In this document: in pieces, positions 43,010 to 52,816 of the stretch
Layout: each line of letters begins with the position of its first letter
Numbering within the stretch: the stretch's first letter is position 1
Assembly: GCA_002189035.1 (NCBI GenBank)
Contig: NEEC01000009.1
Location: forward strand, 3,162,001 to 3,226,000
Reading direction: 5' to 3'
DNA: 64,000 nt
From: Utricularia gibba
Lineage: Eukaryota; Streptophyta; Magnoliopsida; Lamiales; Lentibulariaceae
The notes under the pieces: model-generated
Databases searched by the model: none
The model's input: the letters and a program-made list of their open reading frames with translations, nothing else
Told to the model about the DNA's origin: nothing
Position numbers and translations under genes: made by a program

Positions 43010-43598
43010 ATGGCCGCGGAGCTTCTCAAGTTATCAATGCGTTATACATTCTTCTGGGCGCTATCTTTTATCCTCTTCACACAAAGTGCAACCGGAACTG
43101 GGGACCTGTCTTCGACACCATCGGCGGCTCCATCCATAACGCACCTTCTATCCGTAACCACTCGCGATTCCGCTCGAATTTTTAGTCGGCTTCTTCACTC
43201 CATCTACCATCCCAAAAATCGATACTTGATCCATTTGGATCATTCTGCTTCCCAGAAACAGAGGGAGTATACTGGCGATCACTGTCCAATCGGTTTCGCT
43301 TGTTCATCTTGCAGAGGGAAGCTACATGTTATTTTCCACTGAAAACAACCACTCCCATATGCTTTTCGGTTGTCCATGGGTCTGCTTCTAATGACATCCC
43401 CTTTTGCCAGTCCAGTTTAGTTAAAGTGACGAACTCCCAGAACCTCCTCTCATAGGTTCACCAATGGGGAACCTGAGTCAGAAGTTCATCCAATATTGTA
43501 TCATGGGCACCGAAAACTTTCCAAGAACCCTACTTATATATCTCTCCGGCACAGATTCCGCATCATCTGTCATTGAAAATCCTCATCGAAGTCAGTAA
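43010..43598 (+). pseudogene. GlcAT14-like glucuronosyltransferase (GT14) pseudogene
   Basis: The start gives a type II anchor (MRYTFFWALSFILFTQSA) and then a true GT14 stem block: SITHLLSVTTRDSARIFSRL and LHSIYHPKNRYLIHLDHSAS. At about 43270 a single extra base moves the frame (…QREY to LAITVQSVSLVHLAEG), and a stop follows at about 43395. A separate piece near 43485-43540 reads KFIQYCIMGTENFPRTLLIY, matching the later family block F-x-E-Y-C-I-W-G-W-D-N-L-P-R-T-L-L-M-Y. The whole middle catalytic part is missing. So the locus is a decayed, internally deleted copy. It starts only 218 bases from the divergent SUVH start. Confidence 0.8.
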
Positions 43599-43841
43599 AA
43601 CATGAACCAACTCCCGGATGAGTTTTTGAAAAGAAGACCACAGAGTAAGTTCGGCAATCTCGACTTGCCCTTAGGAGTAGAGATGCTCCTAGTATTCTTA
43701 TTTAAAGGAGCAGGAAATAATATTCACAAGGTCTCCTGCAAGGAGTTCAAGAAAGTAAGCCAAGCAAACAAACCAAGCAGTGAGTTTCACACTCTAAAAA
43801 CATCCACGATGCATCGACAAATTAACAGGGGAACCACAGCT

Positions 43842-45133
43842 TCAGAAAGCCCGCTTCAGAACAATCAGTGACACAACAACGACAGCCAGACCAAATATCT
43901 TCATTGCTTCGTCATAGATAGGTGAACTCCCATGAGCATCCGGATCGCTCGCTTTCCCCCCAAACAAGTTCTTGAAATAGTCGGAAAATGCATTCATCAT
44001 GCCAACCACGGCATTTTTTATCTTTTGAAAGAAGTCTTCATTGCTGGTGTTTGTATGCTCGTCAGCCTCTGGTGGATAATTCTCAGAAGCAGTTTCTGAT
44101 TGATTCGGTAAGGCATCATCAGAAACTGAATCTGCTTCTAGATTCACACCAGGGGTGGAGAGACCTTCAATACAAATGACATTGGTCAATTCGAGATCTT
44201 ACCGTGAGGTAAGACTAAAAGATTCAGTTTTGAATGGGTCCTTACTAGCTCCCTGCGACGCCAGATAACCCTGAAACTCCTGATTTTGTAACACCGCGTT
44301 CCAAACATTTGGGTCACAGGCAACTGAAGCAACAACATTCTACCAAAAGCCGTTGAGAGAGATACCATCATCGCATGAAATGAAGAAAGATTGATATAAC
44401 TAATCAATATTGTGGAGGGTTGTCGGGCAATGCTCCATTGAACAACTAAACGGAACACACCGACACTCTTAAGGTGAGAGAAGCTAGCAACTTTGACGCT
44501 TACAGTGAATAAAATGCTGCATAGTTCAGTGGAAAAAAAAAGATAAGCAGAGGGCAAATACCTTTGCCGCGGGGTTTTCACTTAGAAACCTGAATGCCAT
44601 AACAGCAGGAGCGGGTAACGCAGTCAACGGATCCAGATGCTGCGTGTTGGAAAGGGAGAGACGAGCAAAATCCCTATCAATCACTGATTCACCTTCACAG
44701 ACAAATGAATCATGGGCCCTGAAATATTGATTGAATTTTTATAAATTGTATCTTGACTATACAAAATTTAGAGTCCCTTAATTCGAAAGAAACCATGAGA
44801 TCGGTCACACCTCTCCCACGCAGCAGAAAGTTCAGAAGTGGCCTCCTCTGCTTCTTGGCGAGTCGGGACACCACCGAACACAACTCTGGGAATCAGATCC
44901 CCCGAAGCCTCTTCTTCCCCAGCAAAGACCCAATCTTCAAACTCGGAACCGGACCTAGAACCGATAGCCTCGGAATTCGAAGCCACAAGCTTCACATCCT
45001 CAGTCGCAGAAGCCACGGGACGAAGGGATACCGATCTCCTGACCACAGACGACAGCGGATGGTGATCCGCCGTGAATCCACGGATACTACCGCTCGCCAC
45101 CTTCGCCGCCGACCTCATCACTCCACCGCCCAT
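43842..45133 (-). CDS. Uncharacterised plant protein with C-terminal membrane anchor
   Basis: I do not recognise a named family. Exons 45133-44811, 44718-44562 and 44339-about 44203, then a last exon beginning somewhere in 44166-44125 and ending at 43842. The N-terminus looks like an organelle presequence (MGGGVMRSAAKVASGSIRGF). The middle has EFEDWVFAGEEEASGDLIPR, VTRQEAEEAT-like helices, and PAVMAFRFLSENPAAKNVVA then SVACDPNVWNAVLQNQEFQG. The end is acidic and then FFQKIKNAVVGMMNAFSDYF and a tail helix IFGLAVVVVSLIVLKRAF. The exon 3-4 junction does not work cleanly: the good donor CG|GTAAGA gives no in-phase acceptor, while a weaker donor A|GTCTTA with an acceptor at GATTCAG does. Confidence 0.75.
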
Positions 45134-45537
45134 GATCGGGAAGCCAAGGGCCGTGGATCAAGAAATGGATGTGAATCGTAATGACCAAGGAAATGAATAA
45201 ATATCCATCAGCACGGGGGAATAGGGATGCATAGCAACGGTCAATAAATACATTTTCCAACACTAAAAAAAATTTCGAAAATTAAGAAAATTTTGGAAGG
45301 ACATAATTTCTCAAAATTAATTTATAAAAGGGATTTTAATAAAAGAAAAATTACTAATTAACAATTTTAAATTTTTTTTTTTTTTTTTAAATAAAAAGCC
45401 ATAGGTATCACTCGCTCCCTCCGTCTGCGTGATCATGGTGATGTGTGTGCAGATTCAGACATGCACATGTTTCTGAACAACCATCCACTCTTGCTGATGT
45501 GCTTCTGAAAGAAGTGCTGCAAAGGCTCATATGCACG
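45134..45537. other. Intergenic, AT-rich
   Basis: 404 bases with A/T runs (45370-45395). It holds the promoter of the uncharacterised gene and the 3' flank of the headless myosin gene. Confidence 0.45.
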
Positions 45538-47339
45538 CTACGATCTTCTTCTCTTTAAGCCCCACCATCTCCAGCGCTGCTTCTCGCCTTCCTGTGGTCC
45601 CATTCGGCTTGCCTTTGCTCTGGCTTCGCTCAACCGTAATCCGAAGTCTTTCTTCCAGGCATCGAATTCATGTTTGAGTGTCTCAACTTCCTCCGGAGGC
45701 TTTAGAGCAGAGGGTGAATGATTCTGTTTGGCCTCAACAATGGCTTGAGGTTCATGATCGAGAGCTTGTTTTTGCTTCTCAAAGCCATTGGCAATGGATT
45801 TCGAAGCAGAAGCATTGTTTTCTCCAAACAGAATGTCCATGAATGTGACTGGCGAACGGGCTCTGTTCCTGTGTGTTCGTGGTTCATTTCCAGCATCCGC
45901 AGCATTCTTTTTTGCTGCATCCAAACTCATCTGCAGATGCGAAGGAAATGTCTAAGCTGAGTTACAACAGTTACAGGGGAAGGGAGAGAATTGTTTTACC
46001 TGTAGAAAATACATCTTCTTTTGCCACATCGCCTCCATGGCCTTCATCTTCGATTCAAGTTGATCAACTTGCTCCTTTAGAACTGCAACTTCCTTATCCT
46101 TTTCTTCAAGTGCTGCTTCTGCCATTATCACACGCTTTTGAAGTTCTTCGACAACCTCAGGTTGAGGAGGCACCACATCCTGCGCCTTTTACACACACAA
46201 AAGGAACCTATGATTCGCTGAACATTTCCTTTTGAGCCTTTTTACCTTAGAGACACCAACCTTGTAGGGTGGCGTTGTTAGGCTGTGTAGGCGAGTAAAA
46301 TGCTGCCGCCTTCTTGCCAAACATCCACGAATTACTGTACAGGTTCACTCAATGCAGGATAAGACCTCAGTGCCACAGTATTACTGCTTAATGAACCTTA
46401 CCTGACTGTATGAGAACCGCGGTTGCAACTAGCTGATGGTCCTGCTTATCATTATGTGACTTGTTACAATCGTCTGGCTTTCTCAAGCTTCGCCGGAACT
46501 CTTTCCGTGCCATTTCACCGCGCACATCTGCAGAGAAGCAGGGATTTCTTCAGACAAAGAAAGGGATGGAGACAAAAACTTAGCTTGCGTTCATCCTTAC
46601 AGGATTGCAATGCTGTCACCACTTCCTTCGCGTCATTAGAGTTGCAATGCTCGTCTAGGTTACCTTGAAAAGCAGTTTGTCGCACATCATTCTGTAAAGC
46701 ACCACCATGCTTGGGATCAAAGAACAAAAACTAGATGGGGAAACGGCCATTGCGAAGCAAGAAGTTACGGCAAGTCGTTTGAATACGAACTACACACAAA
46801 AATTGTGCTCCGAAAATAAAACACGCGAACACCGAATGTTGAATGTTCAGCTATCTATTTCCAGAACAAGCACCATCCAGTCTGTAATGTTCCACTATGT
46901 GCAACCCATTCCGTAAATGACGGCCAGGAAGACATGAAGAAGCAAAACGGGATCCGATGAAACAAGATTGACTTACCAAGAACTCGCTAGATCGGTTTTC
47001 AAGCCTGGAAATGCGGCCACCCATATCAGAAGCACTAGTGGATACGGGCTCCGGCGATTCCCCTGTCTCAATTTCCTTCGCCTGAAACCTAAAGATACTT
47101 TTTTCCAACCCATTGTTCAAATGCGAACTCACTTGACGCTCAGCAACGTCTAAATCTCCGGCCACCCGGCGCTTGGTCGAGGACGGAGGACGCGCCCGAG
47201 AATTAGGTCTGGGGCGAGCAGGAAGAGAGGGGGGTTTGCAACTTTCCGGGTTTTCGAACACCCCATCCGTCCGCTGGAGGGATACCAGCATTTCCTCCAA
47301 AGAGCTACGAAGAACAGGATCCGAGGAAATCGCAAGCAT
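45538..47339 (-). CDS. Headless myosin VIII derivative (N-terminal segment + IQ motifs + coiled-coil tail, no motor)
   Basis: Six exons: 47339-46977, 46691-46601, 46527-46402, 46334-46246, 46185-46000 and 45930-45538; phases 0,1,1,0,0; 415 residues. The start fits class VIII myosin N-termini: LAISSDPVLRSSLEEMLVSL, then SLPARPRPNSRARPPSS. About 30 unrecognised residues follow, then neck-type sequence ALQSYVRGEMARKEFRRSL and an IQ motif VLIQSVIRGCLARRRQHF. Next comes the myosin VIII coiled coil, VVPPQPEVVEELQKRVIMAE ... SKMKAMEAMWQKKMYFLQMS, and its tail end, ETLKHEFDAWKKDFGLRLSE ... WWGLKRR. The motor (about 680 residues) should lie where there is only a 285-base intron (46692-46976). All frames are open, so it looks like a functional short gene. 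It may bind calmodulin and dimerise with true myosin VIII. Confidence 0.85.
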
Positions 47340-48111
47340 AGTCCCCAGATTCACCAGAATAGGAAGCGGAAACCCCACATGAATGGGAGCAAATTAGAGA
47401 AACCAGGGACAGCGAAGTGGGAAGCATGCTCGCCACTTAAAAGCATAATCTTTGTCACGTCAACACAAGGAGGCAGTGGGGAGGGGACAACAACAAAACC
47501 CGAGTTTCAGAGCGAACGTCAGGAAATGAAAAAGAAAATCAGCCATGGCTGGCGCTTCCAGTCGGAACCGTTCCGGATTCTCCAACATAATAATAAATTA
47601 TTCTTCATATTTCTAATTTATGTGGGACCCGTTTAAAATGGCAAAACGCATGGGCGCAGGAGTAATTATCCCATGGTACGCGGCCCACGAACCTCACATG
47701 GTAACCCTAGAAATTCGTATCCTTTCTTCCCCCCACACCTCACAATAAAAATATTTTGCTTATTGAAATGAAATTTACTGTGTTGCGTTTTATGTGTGTA
47801 TATTTAAATAATTAAATACTTGTATGAGAATTTGATGCTTTGCTTAAGCTCGAGAATAAAATTTCTATGGCAAGTGCTGATGGGCCGGGAACATGCCAAA
47901 ATTCGTAATAAATTTGGAGTCAACAAAAGATATTTGCGAGGAGAAGGAAGCAGCAAGGTAAATAATAAGAAATTTTACTTTTACTGCGGGGTAATCATTC
48001 TGCCATGTGGGGGGATTGGGATGCATGTCAGACTTGTCCTGGTTAATGAATGGAACGATTCACGGTCGCCGCCGGCGTACCGGGGTGGGGTTCGCTGCCG
48101 CCGCCGTTCAA
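47340..48111. other. Intergenic region
   Basis: Upstream side of the headless myosin gene and 3' flank of the zinc-ribbon gene. AT-rich around 47740-47830. Nothing recognised. Confidence 0.4.
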
Positions 48112-48321
48112 TCAGAGGCCGTACGATCTGAGAACTCTCCCGCAGATACCGCAAACCACGGCTTTCCATGACTTGTACCAGAAGGGGATGCCGCAGAACC
48201 TGGTAAGAGTCCGCATATCGGCGATCTTCGCCGAACCGCTGCACCGAGAACACGCCGCCGCCGCCGGCTTGCTCCGCCGCTCTACTCTTTTCTGATCCAC
48301 CAGAAAGCAGAAACACACCAT
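48112..48321 (-). CDS. Small zinc-ribbon-like plant protein, unknown function
   Basis: Intronless, 69 residues: MVCFCFLVDQKRVERRSKPA, then two Cys pairs, CSRCSG and CGICG, separated by SAKIADMRTLTRFCGIPFWY and KSWKAVV, and an end RVLRSYGL. The C-x2-C...C-x2-C spacing suggests a zinc ribbon. The pattern R-F-C-x-x-P-F-Y/W-x-K/R-S-W-K-A-x-x-C-x-x-C-G-x-x-L-x-S-Y is one I recall from short plant proteins without known role. The start fits because the first five residues are hydrophobic and family-like. Overlapping longer frames on both strands are shadows. Confidence 0.75.
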   Translation of the reverse strand: MVCFCFLVDQKRVERRSKPAAAACSRCSGSAKIADMRTLTRFCGIPFWYKSWKAVVCGICGRVLRSYGL

Positions 48322-49524
48322 GCTACTTGTGCCGTGGGATTGCCTCTGATTTCTCCGAGCGGGGGGCCGTGTTGGTGTTTTGTACTATATCATTTGTTCC
48401 AAGAAAGCGATTTTCCAAGGCCTCATTTTTTTGACAATAGTTCCAAATGCAAACCCGCTTTCGGACATGACAACTAACTAATTACTGTCAACAAACCAAT
48501 TAATTGGTCCTCGTCCTTTGCGTCTATCGAGAAACATCGATTAATTGCGTCATAAATAACATAAATTACTACTACAATACATTGCATACATACTCCCGAT
48601 TCAAATAAATTTAAAATATTAATTAATAATAATCTAAATTTATAATTTTCATATTTTTTTGAAAAATGTCAAAAAGATGGAAAAAAACCCGTTTATGATT
48701 TAAAAATGATTTGGATTAAAAAAACCCGGTTCGGGTTACGTCTCAAGGTGTGTATTAGATTTTGGAGAAGAAGAAAAGTATTGCAAATCATAGAGCAAGC
48801 AAAGAACATTATTGGTGATGTTTGTGTGCTATGATCTGGACGGGTATCCGTCTGCAACCTGATTAAATCAGGCAACCATATAACTATTATGCACTCCCAC
48901 TGGATGGTAATGCGGTGGGGGCCCACTATCTTTTCAAAATTGCATACCGACCCCTTCTTTTTGAATAATCTCATTCTTCGCCGTTGGTGGGCAACTTTGT
49001 ATAACCGTTTCTCCCGCGTGTGGATGGGGATGCCGAAGCCGGAAAGGTTGAAAAAATAGCATGTGCCATTATATTTAATGTTTTAATTTGGTACAAATGG
49101 TCAATTTGTTCATTTAATGCTTTAATTAATTATATAAAATATTTCAATTTTGTAATCAAAGTTAAATATTTTTTAATTGTTTATTATTAAAAATAAAAAA
49201 TGTCTGATCAAAACAAATTGTAAAAAATGTTTCCAGTTATTTTACGGAAAATGAGGTGGCGGGTCAACTTCATCGTCATGACCAATAGCGGAGGACCATT
49301 GAGGACCGCGAGATCCTCAGATTGATTTTCTGAGTTGATCGTGAAATTACTGGGAATCTTTCTGCGGAATCCTGGTACTGGGTCTGGGTTTTTACCGTCG
49401 TGGTAAAACTGTAAAGAAACGGGGAGGGGGGAGGGTGCGGAAACTAGGCGCAAAGCATTTTGCCTTTTTCTGGATGAGATGAGGGCAGCCACCCGAAATC
49501 CTCATCACCTATCAACTTCCTTTC
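48322..49524. other. AT-rich intergenic region
   Basis: 1.2 kb divergent spacer upstream of both the zinc-ribbon gene and CYP38. Strong A/T bias at 48600-48680 and 49060-49230. A minus frame at 49208-49492 has no recognisable domain. No gene called. Confidence 0.45.
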
Positions 49525-52358
49525 ATGGCGCTTCTTCTTTTCGCGGCTTCCAATTTTTCACCTAACATGCTGTTTTTCAACTCGACGCTCTGGAACTCAA
49601 ATTCGAATGCTTGCTTGGCTACCCCTTTTGGTAATCTAACTTATCGACAATCCACGAGTGTGATTTCTCCTGGGTTGAATCGTAATAGGGCGACCAACAA
49701 TGACGTCTCACAGGTTCGGTCTAATTTCAATGAATATGGTGATGTTGCGATGATGGGGATGCTCTTTTTGGTAGTGGGTGTCTGTAAATGTTTCGACTTT
49801 GTTATTCGAATTTGATAAGTCGGATGGGCTCGATTTGATGCGTTATTTGTGGTTGGTTCTAGCATTGTTTGTAAATACTGGGTGTCCCTTCGTGTAGTAG
49901 CTTGAAATTACCAAATGTGTTTCCAAAATCGTCTTGGTTCTTCTCAAAGGTCGCTCTTTCATACAGGAGTCGGTTGATGAAGACAGTCATGAGTCCCTGT
50001 CTGGATCACGAGTGGAAATTGGAAAACGGTCCATTGGTGGTGCAGTTGCTGCAGTTATCCTATGCATTCAACTCACTTCTCCTGTAGCTTTAACTGGTCA
50101 TGCCTTTTGGCATAATACTGCTGCCGAAGCAGTGTTATATTCCCCGGATGCTAAAATTCCTCGGACTGGAGAACTGGCTTTGAGACGAGCAATCCCTGCA
50201 AACACATATATGAAGGCCATAGAGGTTGAGTGACATTTATATGTAGAAATTGCAGCTTCTTTTGGGAAGAATGAACTGACAATTTTAGTCCGCCTGAAGG
50301 ATTCTCTTGAGGAAATAGCCTACTTGCTCAGAATCCCCCAGAGGAAACCCTATGGCACCATGGAGGGAAATGTCAAAAAAGCTCTAAAGGTATAATGTAT
50401 GTAGATGTTCTCTATTGCTTTTATAAGTTCTGGTTACTGGAGAGCACGAGCTTGCTGGTAGTTCTTGGAAATCCCTTTGTATTTTATTAGCCCTCGATCT
50501 TTATCGCACCTTGTTGCAGTGGTTTTAGTTTTCTCTGTTTCTTCATTTTCAGATCAGCCTGGACAAAAAAGAATCAATATTGTCCAGTGTGCCAGTGGAC
50601 TTGAGGGAAAGGGGTTCACTCATTTATGAATCTCTAACGAATGGGAAGGTACTTAGCATTCCGTACAAAAACGTGCAGTTCCTTTCCTAGTGCCTTAGTG
50701 GGCTTTATAGCAATCACTTTTTTCTGTAGTTACATTTCGGTGTTTCTTTCATTCGGGAATGATATTTTAGCTTGTCAGGATGGATTTAAAGGGCTTCTGG
50801 AAGCTATCAAGGAAAATGATCCCGACAAAGTGTCGGTTAGCCTGGCATCAGCTCTGAATATTGTTGCAGACTTGGAGTTGCTACAGGTATGCATAATCTA
50901 TTTCATAAAGCTTAATCAGAAGTTTGCTAGCATTAAGTTTTCCAGTGTTTCTGTGGTCTTAATCCTTGTGTTTCCATTGATCAATGTTAAGACCTGTTAA
51001 GTTGTTGTCAATAGGCTCCAGGATTGTCATTTCTGCTGCCAGAACAATACTCAAACTACCCCAGGTAGTATCTCTTATTCGGGACACTCGATCATCATCT
51101 CATTCCTCAATATTGCATGTTGGCTCTCGGTCACTCTATGTTATTTGATTCCGTTAACACTTTCCATAGGCTCACAGGGAGAGCAGTTGTTGAGTTTGAG
51201 ATTCAGAGGGGAGACGGATCCACATTTTCCCCTATATTTGGTGGTCAACCAAGAAATACTGCAACTATTCAGGTGTTGGAAATACCTGAACACACAAGAA
51301 TCAAATAGCTGATATTTTACAATGCACCACTGCTACATCAAGCTACAGTAGTAGTTCTTGTCTTCTACTTCTGGCTCACATAGCTCATATGCTGTGTTTT
51401 CAGGTCGTTGTGGATGGGTACTCAGCTCCACTCACTGCAGGGAATTTCACGAAACTGGTAAGGTATACCATTTGTTCATCAGACTCACTAATTTTTTGGT
51501 GTAAAAGACTTGAAAGCACCGCATTATCACATCATTCCATCTGATGTCCATCATTTCTATCGATCTCAAGCTTCTTTAACCAACTTTTGCGATCTCTTAA
51601 TGCATATGCTCTCTGTTGGTATCAATTCAGTTGCACCAGAGATTCTTATCTGGTGGATGCAGGTGGCTGATGGTGTTTACAATGGTGTGAAGCTCTACTC
51701 CACTGACCAAGCTATTCTATCAGATGGTGGGGCTGGAAAGGACCAGGGCATAAGCGTTCCCCTTGAAATAATGCCATCTGGCCAGTTCGAGCCGCTGTAT
51801 AAATCCACACTGAACGTCCAGGTTAGTGAAAGTAGGTGCTGTTTCATTGCATAAACTCGAATTCTGCACTCCTGTTCTTGATGAAAAGCCTTCATTTCTG
51901 AAGGATGGTGAGTTGCCTGTGCTTCCTCTTTCGGTCTATGGCGCATTTGTGATGGCTCACAGCGAGGTCTCCGATGAGTATTCTTCTCCAAACCAGTTCT
52001 TCTTCTATCTCTACGACAAGAGAAATGTGAGCATACATCATGAAACTACTTTACTTTTGACCACCATTGTTTTAATCCGATTCAACGCCATGCCATTTGC
52101 AGTCGGGTCTCGGAGGCCTATCCTTCGACGAGGGCCAGTTCTCAGTTCTCGGGTATGATGTGCTCTTGTTGAGTGCCTGAAAAGTTAAGTTGGATCCTTT
52201 GCCAGCTGAAGATTTGGCTCCATTCCGGGCTCTTGTTCTTTCTCAGGTACACAACCGTCGGGCGAGAGGTTCTGTCACAGATAAAAACCGGTGACGTGAT
52301 TCGGTCCGCAAGGCTGCTCGCCGGCGAAGATCGCCTTGTTCTGCCCAAGGAAAGCTAA
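49525..52358 (+). CDS. CYP38: Chloroplast cyclophilin CYP38 / TLP40
   Basis: Thylakoid-lumen immunophilin needed for photosystem II assembly and repair. The cyclophilin fold is there, but isomerase activity is weak or absent in this type. Twelve exons: 49525-49713, 49967-50224, 50300-50389, 50553-50648, 50779-50886, 51015-51064, 51170-51272, 51404-51457, 51663-51821, 51904-52026, 52103-52152 and 52247-52358; 463 residues, all phases consistent. Stromal transit peptide, then a hydrophobic lumen signal (GGAVAAVILCIQLTSPVALT). The N-terminal helical bundle has RRAIPANTYMKAIEDSLEEI and LLRIPQRKPYGTMEGNVKKA. The cyclophilin part has VVVDGYSAPLTAGNFTKLVA, LEIMPSGQFEPLYKSTLNVQ, SSPNQFFFYLYDKRNSGLGG and DEGQFSVLGYTTVGREVL. 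Intact. Confidence 0.97.
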
Positions 52359-52816
52359 GGCCGGCTGGTTGTCCTCATTTTTTGTTCTCCATTCTTTTTC
52401 TCACATCCAGCATTTGCTCACAATATCGGCATTTCAACTCAGAAATGCACAGCCGACTGATTCCAGAGTCATCGTTATAAGACTGTACAAGTTACGACGA
52501 CATAATCCTCTGTCACAACAATAGAGAAGGAATTTCTGGTTGTAATAAAAGAAGACAAAATAGGAAGAAGACGAAGCGTGACGTTTCTGTGAGTGGCGAT
52601 GGAAGCGCCACGTGCATGATTCTCGTCTGGAAAATGAATATTTGAGGTCTTTGAAAATTATTCTTATTAGCTGGTCTTGGAAAAACCAAGAATTATCAGG
52701 AAAAGAAACTTCGACCAACACGACGGCGCCACGTGGAGACTCTGACTTGAATCTTCCTATGTAAAGATGCGCGAAGAGAAGAGAAAGAGAGATACACGAC
52801 GGCCGATTCACCGGCA
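52359..52816. other. Intergenic region
   Basis: 458 bases with the CYP38 3' UTR and the short promoter/leader of the Mpv17 gene. Two GCCACGTG words (52607 and 52728) contain G-box-type CACGTG cores, although their effect is unknown. Confidence 0.45.

Noticed and set aside
42791-43010. SUVH and the GlcAT14 remnant as a functional bidirectional pair
   Set aside because: The rightward partner is broken, so there is no reason to infer co-regulation.
46692-46976. Myosin motor exons hidden in intron 1 of the headless gene
   Set aside because: The intron has only 285 bases, against about 2 kb needed for the motor, and shows no motor motifs such as a P-loop.
47981-48316. 111-codon minus-strand frame and an opposing 81-codon frame
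   Set aside because: Both are shadows of the 69-residue zinc-ribbon gene in other frames.
49208-49492. 94-codon minus-strand frame before CYP38
   Set aside because: It sits in the AT-rich divergent spacer and its end is AT-rich junk; no family match.
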